Assembly: GCF_014648315.1 (NCBI RefSeq)
Contig: NZ_BMQW01000006.1
Span: 198,948-262,947, forward strand
Reading direction: 5' to 3'
DNA length: 64,000 nucleotides
Source of the DNA: Shewanella ulleungensis
GTDB lineage: Bacteria; Pseudomonadota; Gammaproteobacteria; Enterobacterales; Shewanellaceae
This document shows, in pieces, positions 18,562 to 28,045 of this stretch (the first letter of the stretch is position 1; the number at the start of each line of letters is the position of its first letter). The position numbers were made by a program, and so were the translations under genes. A model generated the notes under the pieces. That model was given only the letters and a program-made list of their open reading frames with translations. It had not been told where the DNA came from and made no database searches.

Positions 18562-20844
18562 CTACAGACCTTTAGTGAAAGTACGCGTAATAACGTCTTG
18601 TTGTTGCTCTGGTGTCAGTGCATTAAAGCGAACTGCATAACCTGACACTCGGATGGTCAATTGTGGGTATTTATCTGGGTTCACAATTGCATCTTCAAGC
18701 ATTTCACGATTCATCACGTTAACGTTTAAGTGTTGACCACCTTCACGATTTGGTTTGCTAACAAAATAACCATCCATTAATGACGCTAGGTTAGTGCGGC
18801 GACCGTTGTCATCTTTACCTAATGCATTTGGCACAATAGAGAAAGTATAAGAAATACCATCTTGTGCATGTGCAAACGGAAGTTTAGCAACCGATGTAAG
18901 TGATGCAATTGCACCATTTTCATCACGACCATGCATTGGGTTAGCGCCTGGTGCAAACGGTGCTCCAGCGCGACGACCATCAGGAGTGTTACCCGTTTTC
19001 TTGCCATAAACGACGTTAGAGGTAATGGTTAAGATTGACTGAGTTGGAATGGCATTACGATACATTTTCTTATCGCGAATTTTAGCCATAAAGCGTTCAA
19101 CTAAATCACAAGCGATATCATCTACACGTGGGTCGTTGTTACCAAATTTTGGATAATCACCTTCGATATCAAAATCAACGGCAATACCGTCTTCGTCACG
19201 AATAGGCTTAACTTTGGCATATTTAATCGCTGACAATGAGTCTGCTGCGATAGATAAACCTGCAATACCACACGCCATAGTACGACGAACATCACGGTCA
19301 TGTAGTGCCATTAACGCTGATTCGTAAGAGTACTTATCATGCATAAAGTGAATGGCATTTAGGGCTGTCACATAGTGTGTTGCTAACCAATCCATTAAGC
19401 CGTCTAAGCGTGACATTACGTCATCAAACTCAAGCACTTCAGAAGTAATGGCATCTGCTTTTGGTGCAATTTGCAGTTTTAGTTTTTCGTCAATACCGCC
19501 ATTGATTGCATAAAGCATTGTTTTGGCTAAGTTAGCACGAGCACCGAAGAACTGCATGTGTTTACCTACAATCATAGGGCTCACACAACAGGCGATAGCG
19601 TAATCGTCAGACTCAAAGTCAGGGCGCATTAGGTCATCGTTTTCATATTGAATAGAGCTGGTGTCAATAGACACTTTTGCACAGTAGCTTTTAAAACCTT
19701 GTGGTAATTGTGTTGACCATAACACTGTGATGTTTGGCTCTGGACTTGCACCCATGTTGTATAACGTGTGCAAGAAACGGAAGCTAGATTTGGTCACTAA
19801 TGTACGACCGTCAATGCCCATACCTGCAATTGATTCGGTTGCCCAAATAGGGTCGCCTGAGAACAATTCATCGTATTCAGGAGTACGTAAGAAGCGAACC
19901 ATACGTAATTTCATCACGAAATGGTCAACCATTTCTTGTGCTTGTTGCTCTGTTAGTAAGCCACTTTTGATATCGCGTTCAATGAACACATCAAGGAAAG
20001 TCGACGTACGACCTAAAGACATAGCCGCGCCGTTTTGGCTTTTTACTGCTGCAAGGTAGCCAAAGTAAGTCCATTGAATAGCTTCTTTCGCATTTTTAGC
20101 TGGCATAGAAATATCACAACCGTATTTGGCTGCCATGGTTTTCATTTGGCCTAGTGCACGATGTTGCTCTGAAATTTCTTCACGAAGCTGGATAACACTT
20201 TGTAAATCTTCACCCGCTTCCATTTGAGCTTGTAATGACGCAAATTGGTTAAACTTGTCTTGCATTAAATAGTCGATACCGTACAACGCGATACGACGGT
20301 AATCACCAATAATACGACCACGGCCGTATGCGTCTGGTAAACCGGTTAAGATACCTGATTTACGACAAGCCATGATTTCAGGTGTATAAACATCAAACAC
20401 ACCTTGGTTGTGGGTTTTACGTAATTCTGAATAAGTATATTGCACGTCAGCGTTTAGTTCGCGGCCGTATGCTTGGCAAGAACCTTCAACCATACGAATG
20501 CCACCATTAGGTAACATGGCACGTTTTAATGGTGCATCTGTTTGTAAACCGACGATAGTTTCAAGATCTTTGTTGATGTAACCAGCATCGTGCGACGTAA
20601 TTGTCGACACCATGTCTGTATCGAAATCTACAGGGGCGTGAGTTTGGTTTTCTAACTTGATGCCTTCCATAACTTTATCCCATAGCGATAAAGTAGCATC
20701 AGTAGCACCTTCTAAGAATGACTCGTCACCTTCATAAGGTGTGTAGTTTTTCTGGATAAAGTCACGTACGTTAACTTCAGTTTTCCAATCGCCTGCAACG
20801 AAACCTTCCCATGCATTGGCAAATAGTTCGGTTTTATCTGTCAT
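18562..20844 (-). CDS. pflB: Formate C-acetyltransferase (pyruvate formate-lyase)
   Basis: The product has 760 residues, as in E. coli PflB. The adjacent catalytic cysteines are in IACCVSPM (Cys419, Cys420). The radical-bearing glycine is in the C-terminal loop RVSGYAVRF (Gly735). It cleaves pyruvate with CoA to acetyl-CoA and formate and is active only without oxygen. It is transcribed towards pflA, with ackA-pta further along. The upstream region holds a PdhR-like box (21041-21057) and a second palindrome (21124-21143). No formate channel gene (focA) lies directly upstream; a DUF3360-type permease occupies that place. Confidence 0.97.
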   Translation of the reverse strand: MTDKTELFANAWEGFVAGDWKTEVNVRDFIQKNYTPYEGDESFLEGATDATLSLWDKVMEGIKLENQTHAPVDFDTDMVSTITSHDAGYINKDLETIVGLQTDAPLKRAMLPNGGIRMVEGSCQAYGRELNADVQYTYSELRKTHNQGVFDVYTPEIMACRKSGILTGLPDAYGRGRIIGDYRRIALYGIDYLMQDKFNQFASLQAQMEAGEDLQSVIQLREEISEQHRALGQMKTMAAKYGCDISMPAKNAKEAIQWTYFGYLAAVKSQNGAAMSLGRTSTFLDVFIERDIKSGLLTEQQAQEMVDHFVMKLRMVRFLRTPEYDELFSGDPIWATESIAGMGIDGRTLVTKSSFRFLHTLYNMGASPEPNITVLWSTQLPQGFKSYCAKVSIDTSSIQYENDDLMRPDFESDDYAIACCVSPMIVGKHMQFFGARANLAKTMLYAINGGIDEKLKLQIAPKADAITSEVLEFDDVMSRLDGLMDWLATHYVTALNAIHFMHDKYSYESALMALHDRDVRRTMACGIAGLSIAADSLSAIKYAKVKPIRDEDGIAVDFDIEGDYPKFGNNDPRVDDIACDLVERFMAKIRDKKMYRNAIPTQSILTITSNVVYGKKTGNTPDGRRAGAPFAPGANPMHGRDENGAIASLTSVAKLPFAHAQDGISYTFSIVPNALGKDDNGRRTNLASLMDGYFVSKPNREGGQHLNVNVMNREMLEDAIVNPDKYPQLTIRVSGYAVRFNALTPEQQQDVITRTFTKGL

Positions 20845-21040
20845 TTACTTAACCCTCTGGTTGTTTAACTACGGATACGATTGCAAGTGAAACTGGCGTT
20901 GTTATCCGTTGAGTGTGTACATTCTATGTCTAGGAACATTCGCTAGACTGAGTCGTTTACCGCTTCTGCGACATTCTTGGCAACCTGTGTGCCTAACTCA
21001 CTTAATGACGCTTCAGATGTAATAACCGGCTAATGGTTTA

Positions 21041-21057
21041 AATTGGTAAGACCATTT
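21041..21057. promoter_or_regulatory. PdhR-like operator upstream of pflB
   Basis: AATTGGTAAGACCATTT matches the E. coli PdhR operator pattern (AATTGGTnnnACCAATT), with the identical AAG centre and one half-site slightly degenerate. It lies about 200 bases upstream of the pflB start. PdhR is a GntR-family repressor released by pyruvate, so a role at pflB is biologically sensible. Binding is inferred from the motif only. Confidence 0.55.
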
Positions 21058-21123
21058 ATCCATGTGTTAATAATAGCACAAGATTCCAATATTTTCGGCA
21101 GAATTCGTTAATGGATTGGTAAA

Positions 21124-21143
21124 ACTGTTAACTGGTTAACAGT
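21124..21143. promoter_or_regulatory. Near-perfect palindrome between pflB and the DUF3360 permease
   Basis: Nine-base arms ACTGTTAAC and GTTAACAGT are separated by TG. The site lies about 280 bases upstream of pflB and about 90 bases after the permease stop codon. It has the size and symmetry of an operator for a dimeric regulator. I do not recognise the regulator. Confidence 0.4.
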
Positions 21144-21170
21144 CCCGTTTATTATTAGGTGTCAGCCGGG

Positions 21171-21207
21171 CAAAAAAAAGACGAAACTTGATCTGTTTCG
21201 CCTTTTT
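21171..21207 (-). terminator. Intrinsic terminator of the DUF3360-type permease gene
   Basis: On the minus strand the stem GGCGAAAC/GTTTCGTC (one mismatch) with a seven-base loop is followed by eight T. It starts about 25 bases after the permease stop codon, and so separates this gene from pflB. Confidence 0.8.
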
Positions 21208-21231
21208 GATGGTTTTATGAGCTGAGTGAAA

Positions 21232-22764
21232 TTACAGCAGTGCAGGTATGCCTTCAATCATACCAACGGCAAGCATGGCTGCTAAACAAATCACAAATGC
21301 AAGTCCAGGGATCACGATACGATCTGCAAAGGATAATGTTTTAGGACGCTCTTTATCACCAATTAAGCCATTGTTATCTAATAACATGGTCAGTGCCCAA
21401 GCTAATACTGGGTTGGCAACAAATGCAGCGAAAATACAAATACCTGCAGCTTGGCTGCTAGTGGTATCTTTTACCATCTGTAACCCTGCTTCAAGTAGCG
21501 GTAAAAATACTCCTACAAGCAACGCAATAGACATCACAGGGCGCCACACGGTGATATCCATTGGATATCCCACAATCGCCACAATAATACATAAACTGCC
21601 GAGTAAAATTGCACCCGCTGGAATAGGGCGTTTAGCAATGGCTGCTGGGATCATGTATGTACCCCAAGATGAGGTGATATTACCCCCACCAACAGCGGTT
21701 CCCACCATCTGTCTGATTGAACATGTGGTCATAGTGTCATCCACATCCATCAGAACTTTCTCAGCGCCTTTAGGGTAGTTAAGTTCTTGGAAAATTCGAT
21801 GACCTAAAAAGTCTGGTGACCACATGGCAACGGCTAAAATAGCAAACGGTAACGAGGCAATAAAGTGCGCCATATTAGGCAAACCTAACATCCAACCGTG
21901 TTCGGTTGAGCCCCACCAATAGACAGGGTTTAGGTTAGGAATACCAGGGGCAGTAGTAAATTGCAGATCAAGCCCAGCACCAAGACCAAAAGCTAATGCA
22001 ATAGCAGCAATCGAACACAATGGGATAGCTAACCAACGTTTACCAAATTTGGCTAACGAGGCGTAGATAATGACGTTTATTACCAAAATAATAAAGGCAA
22101 CATAACCCAATGAATAATCTAAGCTGTGTTTAGCTTGCAAGCCGCCAGCCCAGTCAAATAAAGAACCAATTTGACTTTTAGCCCCCATAAAACCGAGGAA
22201 GACTAATAACCCTCCGGCAACTCCACTACTGGTAAGGTTGACCAGTTTTGAGCCGCCTTTAAAGTAACTGAGTATTAACCCAAATATACCGATTAATATA
22301 GCCAGTGCTAAAGGGTGCGCACCAGCTAGAGCGATAGTGCCAATGAGGGGGATCATTGGTCCATGGTTACCACCAAGGTTCGCGCGTGGATTAATTAAGC
22401 CTGAACTGATAATACAAAAGAGTAATGCTGGAATGAGCATTTCTACGCGCACGATTTGAATGGCAAATTCGGCCCCCAGACTCACATGATCCCATTTTTC
22501 ACTTAAACCAGAAGCCCATGCAGCCATTACTGCAGAGTACATTACCGTAATACCAATGGTACCGGCGATTGCTGGTACTAAGTCTTCCCATTCAAAGCGA
22601 AAATCACGTCCAGGAAGGTTAAGTCCCCAGCGCCTTGGCTTCATTATTTTTAATTCATTTTCTAAGTAGGCATCACGAGTAGGAAATTCACTGGCTGGGC
22701 GGTGAAGTTCACTGTAACTCGCTTCTGTATCGGGTGTGGCTGATTGGCTGGCTTTATCTGACAT
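21232..22764 (-). CDS. DUF3360-type polytopic membrane permease
   Basis: The product has 510 residues, with a polar N-terminal tail of about 65 residues and then roughly twelve hydrophobic segments. The LINPRANLGGNHGPMIPLIG segment, the GGSKLVNLTSSGVAGGLLVFLGF region and the overall length agree with the DUF3360 family. I regard this family as related in fold to xanthine/uracil and sulfate-type carriers. The substrate is unknown. The gene lies just upstream of pflB on the same strand but ends in its own terminator. A PdhR-like box lies about 190 bases before its start, which hints at a substrate linked to pyruvate or another central metabolite. A LysR-type gene lies further upstream. Confidence 0.65.
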   Translation of the reverse strand: MSDKASQSATPDTEASYSELHRPASEFPTRDAYLENELKIMKPRRWGLNLPGRDFRFEWEDLVPAIAGTIGITVMYSAVMAAWASGLSEKWDHVSLGAEFAIQIVRVEMLIPALLFCIISSGLINPRANLGGNHGPMIPLIGTIALAGAHPLALAILIGIFGLILSYFKGGSKLVNLTSSGVAGGLLVFLGFMGAKSQIGSLFDWAGGLQAKHSLDYSLGYVAFIILVINVIIYASLAKFGKRWLAIPLCSIAAIALAFGLGAGLDLQFTTAPGIPNLNPVYWWGSTEHGWMLGLPNMAHFIASLPFAILAVAMWSPDFLGHRIFQELNYPKGAEKVLMDVDDTMTTCSIRQMVGTAVGGGNITSSWGTYMIPAAIAKRPIPAGAILLGSLCIIVAIVGYPMDITVWRPVMSIALLVGVFLPLLEAGLQMVKDTTSSQAAGICIFAAFVANPVLAWALTMLLDNNGLIGDKERPKTLSFADRIVIPGLAFVICLAAMLAVGMIEGIPALL

Positions 22765-23485
22765 AATTTCTCATTCTCCGAAAAGAACAGGTTATTTCAT
22801 CAATTGATGAAGATGAGTGTGTTCCATTGAAGTGATGGCGGTTGTCCATTAGGTCAGCTAGCCAATGAGCTTAATTTAGCTCTAATCACTTAACTCGACT
22901 GTGATGCTTTGATCGATTTGCATACAGTGATGTCCTTATTTAGTCCTTACCCTCTTGGTAAGACCAATTTACCTAAGGATTTTAGCATAGGCTTGCCTGA
23001 CCATCACTTGCTATCAATAAAGTTGATGTTTTGTTTATTAGAAGTGGGAGCCGGTTAACAAGTTGATGGCAAAATTAGATCAATAAATGACATGTAATTC
23101 TAGTAATAAAAGTCAAATTTTGTACACATTGATACCCAGTATCAGTTTGATTGATACATTGTAGCACTCATGTTCAGTTTAGCGTCGGTCGAAATGACAT
23201 TGATATATTGGTTAGCCATCAAAATACAGAACCAAAACAATGTTAATAAGCGTGCGCAGGTGTAAATAAAGCGTGGTGGGTGAACTTGGGGGGAATTGAC
23301 GTAATGAATACAGTGAACCGTAAAAGATAAGTCTATGATTTTCAATGGGGAAATAAGGTGATCTAGATGGAAGTCAACATTGCTTTGTGCAAAGCGTGTG
23401 CATTTTAAAAGTATCAATGCTGGCGCTTGCTGATAACCCCCTGTCAGCCTAATCCGCTCAAGGGGTTGTATTTATGGTTATAAAG
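22765..23485. other. Intergenic region upstream of the permease (720 bases)
   Basis: This gap between the LysR gene and the permease holds the PdhR-like box at 22954-22969. A 91-codon minus-strand frame lies at 23142-23417, but it has no ribosome site and no domain-like composition, so I treat it as chance. Small inverted repeats such as GATAC/GTATC near 23130 are not assignable. I see nothing else. Confidence 0.6.
22954..22969. promoter_or_regulatory. PdhR-like operator upstream of the DUF3360 permease
   Basis: CTTGGTAAGACCAATT contains the perfect palindrome TTGGTAAGACCAA. It shares the AAG centre with the pflB box and with the E. coli PdhR operator. It lies about 190 bases upstream of the permease start. 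GntR-family LldR uses a similar TTGGTnnnACCAA pattern, so the cognate regulator is not certain. Confidence 0.55.
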
Positions 23486-24376
23486 TTATTCTCTTGTTAT
23501 CCGTTTAGCTTCTGCGATAAGACAGTCCCGTAGAGGGTTTTTACCTGTATCTTGGCGCCATATAAACGATAAATGACGATTTAAATTTAGCTCTGGCGTG
23601 GTCAATACAACCAATTCTCCTTTAGCGACATCTTTTTCTATATCTAAATAGGGTAGACAACTTAAATATACACCGTTTTTGACGAGTGCTTTTAATAAGC
23701 CCACATGCTCATATTCTTTCCAAACATTTAATTTATCAATCTGTCCATGAATAGCGGCATCAAAAATACGTCTGGTTCCAGCACCTGGCTCCCTTAATAC
23801 CCATTTTGCTTGCTCTAATTGCGATACACTGGTTTTGTGGTGTTTTGCAAAAGGGTGATGAGGTGAAGCGACAACCACAAGGTGATCGTCTACCCATGGC
23901 TCTTGATGCAGTCTACTGTCATCGATACGCCCTTCAATTACGCCTAAATCAAATTGGTAGTCCAAAACCTCTTTGGCGACATGGTCACTATTTTCTACCG
24001 CGATCTCAATTCTTAGTTCAGGGAAGTCATTATCAATTTTACTGATAAGGCGAGGTAATAAGTGTTCTGCAGCTGTCTGGCTAGAACATAATTTTACAGT
24101 GCCGCTGATAATATGTTGGTCATGAAGCCCCAATGCAATTTGCTGTGCATCTTGGAGCAACTTTTGAGCTCGTGGGCGCAGCCATTGTCCCCAGTGGCTC
24201 AAAATTAACCGATTACCTTGACGAATAAACAGTGGGCGGCCTAGTAAATGCTCAAGCTGACTTAATGACATACTGACCGCAGATTGACTCATCGATAATT
24301 TTTTTGCAGCCGCACTGACACTTTCGAAACTGGCTACAGCGTCAAAAACAGCGATTTGTTTCAGTGTATAGTGCAT
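23486..24376 (-). CDS. LysR-family transcriptional regulator
   Basis: The product has 296 residues. The N-terminal winged helix-turn-helix (residues 1-60) has the family pattern LKQIAVFDAVASFESVSAAAKKLSMSQSAVSMSLSQLE. The effector-binding domain spans about residues 90-290 and includes the linker segment RLILSHWGQWLRPRA and GAGTRRIF. LysR proteins bind promoter DNA as tetramers in response to a small molecule. The gene lies on the same strand as the DUF3360 permease, 720 bases away, so it may regulate it. The typical divergent arrangement is absent and the ligand cannot be predicted. Confidence 0.92.
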   Translation of the reverse strand: MHYTLKQIAVFDAVASFESVSAAAKKLSMSQSAVSMSLSQLEHLLGRPLFIRQGNRLILSHWGQWLRPRAQKLLQDAQQIALGLHDQHIISGTVKLCSSQTAAEHLLPRLISKIDNDFPELRIEIAVENSDHVAKEVLDYQFDLGVIEGRIDDSRLHQEPWVDDHLVVVASPHHPFAKHHKTSVSQLEQAKWVLREPGAGTRRIFDAAIHGQIDKLNVWKEYEHVGLLKALVKNGVYLSCLPYLDIEKDVAKGELVVLTTPELNLNRHLSFIWRQDTGKNPLRDCLIAEAKRITRE

Positions 24377-24536
24377 AAGTTACCTATTGATAATTCAGTC
24401 TTTAAGTTGTTATGTTCGTTCATTTTTGTTGTTTGGTATAGTGGTGATTGTGATTTTTGTGGTGAGGTTAGCAGTAATTTACGTTAACTCAGTATATGGA
24501 CTGACTGTATTACGATATAAAAAATACCAAAATAAA

Positions 24537-24560
24537 AAACGGCATCCTAAGATGCCGTTT
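24537..24560 (-). terminator. Intrinsic terminator of the TonB-dependent receptor gene
   Basis: The ten-base-pair stem AAACGGCATC/GATGCCGTTT has a CTAA loop. It is followed on the minus strand by a T-rich stretch and lies about 37 bases beyond the receptor stop codon. Confidence 0.85.
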
Positions 24561-24596
24561 GAATATAGATCAATTATATGTAATCAATACCAATAA

Positions 24597-27437
24597 TTAG
24601 AACTTGTAAGTTGCGGTTGTGTGGAAGTAACGGCCAACGTTGTCATATGCTGAGCTAGCAGCCTCAGTACCCGTAGTACCATAAGGTAAGTCACGGTTAA
24701 ATATGTTGTCGATACCAAATTTCAGCATTATGCCTGAGTCGAAGGTATAGGCAACAGATGCATCACTAATATAGTAATCACCGTATGCCATAGCACTGCT
24801 TGGGTTGGCGTTGTTGTCTAAAGTGTAGTTAGTGTATAAATCTACCGCCTGAATGTAACGGGTTCTCCAAGAGTAATCCCAGTTATCAAGTGCAAAGCTG
24901 ATGCTCCAGTTGGCTTGCCATTCAGCGTAGCCTGCAGTACCTGCTAACTCTTCATATGTGTCTGGCTCATCTTGGAAAGAGTAGTCATCACGTTTTAGTA
25001 AATGCGTGGCAATTAAATTAGTGCGAACATCGCCTTCAAATGCTTCGAAGGTGTAGCTGATATCAAAGTCGATACCTGCGGCTTCAAGTGCAGCGATGTT
25101 TAATGCAAACTGTCTAATTTGAGTCACTTCGCCTGTGGTTGAATCACGAGTGATTAAACTACAGTACTGGTTATTTACGCCATTTGTTGAATCAACACAG
25201 CGGTCAAGAATATCCTGAGCACCTACAGCGCTAATAGCATTCTCGATTTCAATGTTCCAGTAGTCAGTTGTGATTGATAAGCCATCAATAAAGCTTGGCT
25301 GATAGACCACACCGAGAGTGTAACTTTTTGATTCTTCCTCTTCTAACTCTTCATTGCCGCCGCTTAAACCTTCGAGGGTTTTGTCGTCGTAATCTGAGTC
25401 AAAACTGCTTGAAACGCCTAATGCTGAACAGTTAGCTTCGCGTATAGATGAGTCACTTAAATCATTTAGGTTAGACGTACGGCATGGATCGTTAACGCTA
25501 AAGAACGTTTGACTTGCTGCGCCATAAAGTTCACTGATGTTAGGTGCACGGATCGCTTCAGAGTAGGTTGTACGGACACGAATTTCGTCATCGACTTCCC
25601 AGCTTAAACCCGTTTTCCACGTCGTTGCATTACCGATAGTGCTGTAATCAGCAAAACGAATTGCAAGGTCAAGATCCAATTGACGAACCATTGGTAAATC
25701 AGCAAGTAACGGTAAAGTCATTTCTGCAAATACTTCACTAACGTCAAATTCGCCTTTGTCTTCGCCTAATATGTTGAAGAAAGTGCCTTCAGCATTATCA
25801 GGTTCAAAAATTTCACTTTGTTCTTTACGGTATTCAACACCCGTTGAGAATCCAACATAACCCGCTGGCAATTCAAACAAACCAGAGTTTGTCATGCTGC
25901 CGCCTAACACAGTTTGCTTAATAACTGATGTGCCTGTTGAGGTGGTATTAATATAATCGATGGCTTCTTGGCTTGGTGCGCCATAGCCAAAAATATCAAC
26001 CGCAACACAACCTGCTGCTCTTGCTGCTTCGTCACGACAAACTGCTTCACCATCAACTAAAATTGAATCTAGTGCATTTTCATAATTACTGATAACAAGG
26101 TTGTTGCTGTTAATACGTTCAAGATCGGTCTGACCATAAACGGCATACAGGTCGTAATCCCAATCTTGAAAAACAATACCTTCAAGACCTAATACATAAC
26201 GTTGGGTTTCGCGAGTATCATCTTCAACACGCACACCTAAATCTGTCATAAAGCGGCGGATATTGACGCTATCAACATCATTTTCTTGCATTAATGACAC
26301 AAGTTCAGGGCTGATAAACGCGTTGTCTATGCTGACGTCATTGGTTGGGTCAGCAAAGAAAAATGCAGGTTGACCTTCATCTTTAGACTGACTGTTAGAG
26401 TATTTAGCTTCAAAATACACATTATGGTCATCGTTCAATTGGTAGTTTGTTTTGAAGTTAACGTTATAACGTTCAAATTCTGGTTGTAAAATCACAAACT
26501 GGTTTAAATTAGTGAAATCACAATCAGAGCAACGAATACCATCAACGTTCTCACCTAAATAAACATCTTTTAGCGAGCCATCAGCGTTAAAGGTTTTCCA
26601 TCCGTCTAAATACATTGTGCCCGCGTTGCTAATACTGTAATGGCCAGCGTTTGGGGTTAATATTTTATCCGGATCGGCAGGGTCATTGTTATCAACAGTA
26701 CGGCTTGTGTTCGCTAGGCTTGCATAAGATGTTGAGGTTTGGTCTCTATCAAATGCATTAAGCTGCTCTTGTGAGCTGTATTCAACAGCAAAAGCGATGT
26801 TACCGTCACCTTGGGCAAAATCTTTACCGTAAGAGATAGAGAAACGGTCTTTGTTAAAGTCGCTATCGTCAGCCCAGCCTTTGGTCGCAGAAACATCTAA
26901 GCCAGTAACGTTTTTCTTTAAGATAAAGTTAACCACACCGGTTACCGCATCGGCACCATAAATAGCAGATGCGCCGCCAGTGATCACTTCTACTTTGTCA
27001 ATCCACACACTTGGAATTGTATTAACGTCAACGGACGATGTACCAGCAGAGCTTGATACGTGACGTTTACCGTTCACTAATACCAAGGTTCTGGCTGTAC
27101 CCATACTTCTTAAATCAAGTAAGTTAAGACCTGAAGTACCAATTGAGTTACCTGAGTTAGCGAGTGAGAAAGTACTGCCTAAGGCGGGTAATTGGTTTAG
27201 CGCTTCACCAATATTCGTTACACCTGTTGATAATAATTCATCACCGGTAATGACAGTAACAGGCGTAGGCGCGATTGCACCTTCACGAATAATACGTGAG
27301 CCGGTCACTGAAATACGTTCTACATTTGATGCTGCAGCTTCTTCAGCTATGGCATTGATTGATGTGGTAGCAGACAACGCTACACCACTGATTAACGCAA
27401 TGCGAACCGCATTGGCTAATTTTGAATTAACTTGCAT
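24597..27437 (-). CDS. TonB-dependent outer-membrane receptor
   Basis: The product has 946 residues, with a signal peptide (about residues 1-31, ending AIA-EEA). A TonB-box-like segment ERISVTGSRI leads into the plug domain (about 50-170), with TPVTVITGDELLSTG, NIGEALNQLP, LRSMGTARTLVLVNGKRH and GGASAIYGADAVTGVVNFILKK. The large 22-strand barrel ends in the aromatic tail TATYKF. Such receptors import siderophores, vitamin B12, sugars or peptides using TonB energy. This subtype is common in Shewanella and Alteromonas-type bacteria and is not specific to iron. I found no clear Fur box upstream and no transport partners beside it, so the substrate is unknown. Confidence 0.93.
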   Translation of the reverse strand: MQVNSKLANAVRIALISGVALSATTSINAIAEEAAASNVERISVTGSRIIREGAIAPTPVTVITGDELLSTGVTNIGEALNQLPALGSTFSLANSGNSIGTSGLNLLDLRSMGTARTLVLVNGKRHVSSSAGTSSVDVNTIPSVWIDKVEVITGGASAIYGADAVTGVVNFILKKNVTGLDVSATKGWADDSDFNKDRFSISYGKDFAQGDGNIAFAVEYSSQEQLNAFDRDQTSTSYASLANTSRTVDNNDPADPDKILTPNAGHYSISNAGTMYLDGWKTFNADGSLKDVYLGENVDGIRCSDCDFTNLNQFVILQPEFERYNVNFKTNYQLNDDHNVYFEAKYSNSQSKDEGQPAFFFADPTNDVSIDNAFISPELVSLMQENDVDSVNIRRFMTDLGVRVEDDTRETQRYVLGLEGIVFQDWDYDLYAVYGQTDLERINSNNLVISNYENALDSILVDGEAVCRDEAARAAGCVAVDIFGYGAPSQEAIDYINTTSTGTSVIKQTVLGGSMTNSGLFELPAGYVGFSTGVEYRKEQSEIFEPDNAEGTFFNILGEDKGEFDVSEVFAEMTLPLLADLPMVRQLDLDLAIRFADYSTIGNATTWKTGLSWEVDDEIRVRTTYSEAIRAPNISELYGAASQTFFSVNDPCRTSNLNDLSDSSIREANCSALGVSSSFDSDYDDKTLEGLSGGNEELEEEESKSYTLGVVYQPSFIDGLSITTDYWNIEIENAISAVGAQDILDRCVDSTNGVNNQYCSLITRDSTTGEVTQIRQFALNIAALEAAGIDFDISYTFEAFEGDVRTNLIATHLLKRDDYSFQDEPDTYEELAGTAGYAEWQANWSISFALDNWDYSWRTRYIQAVDLYTNYTLDNNANPSSAMAYGDYYISDASVAYTFDSGIMLKFGIDNIFNRDLPYGTTGTEAASSAYDNVGRYFHTTATYKF

Positions 27438-27975
27438 TTATCACTCCCAGAAATGTTTTTTATTATGGTGTAATTGATTGCAGCACTTAGCGAAGTAAGC
27501 GAGCATAACATTACACGAACATGGGTATAACGATAAATACAATAAAAAACAACACTATAAAGATTAGGTATTTAAAAATAAGCGTTAACTCAAGTCATCA
27601 TTTAAATAAACAAATAACAAACAACTGGGTGACTTAAATACTAATTTGTAAGTTTGGTAATTTACAAAGACTGATATTGTTATTTAAATGTATCAAAACG
27701 AGGTGGCTGCTGGAGTTTGAGGTTGATTATTAATCTGGTGATGTTACTTATTTGTAATTGAAATTTATTTAAAATAAAGATGAATTTATTTAATAGTGAA
27801 GTATTTTACTATTAAAGTGATGCGAAACAGTACAGCGGGATATTGCATACATTATATTTTGTATTGGTTAATATCGTATATTCAATGTGTTTAAATATTA
27901 ACAAAGCTGCATAAAAATTATTTTTATGCATTTTTTTGACTAGTTATTGTAATCTATTTGAATGTTCTAAAATAA
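27438..27975. other. AT-rich intergenic region between the TonB receptor and cysK
   Basis: This stretch is very AT-rich. It must contain the receptor promoter on the minus strand, but I could not pick one out with confidence. It holds a + strand terminator-like hairpin at 27908-27937 that no annotated gene explains. I see no coding frame with a ribosome site. Confidence 0.5.
27908..27937 (+). terminator. Orphan + strand terminator-like hairpin
   Basis: Perfect ten-base arms TGCATAAAAA and TTTTTATGCA surround TTA and are followed by seven T. The stem is mostly A-T and therefore weak. No + strand gene lies upstream, since the receptor runs the other way. It may mark the end of a non-coding or antisense transcript, or be chance in AT-rich DNA. 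Confidence 0.4.
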
Positions 27976-28005
27976 AAAATGCCAGCAATTATTTGCTGGC
28001 ATTTT
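27976..28005 (-). terminator. Intrinsic terminator of cysK
   Basis: The stem GCCAGCAA/TTGCTGGC, extended by flanking A-T pairs, has a four-base loop and a T-run on the minus strand. It lies about 40 bases beyond the cysK stop codon. Confidence 0.88.
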
Positions 28006-28045
28006 ATTAATATGTAAGCCTTATTCTAGGCTTGAGCAACGTCAA

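Noticed and set aside
23142..23417. 91-codon minus-strand frame between the LysR gene and the permease
   Set aside because: No ribosome site, irregular composition and no domain-like pattern. It is probably a chance open frame.
24387..24596. 69-codon + strand frame overlapping the receptor terminator
   Set aside because: It runs through the terminator hairpin, has no ribosome site and is low-complexity AT-rich sequence.
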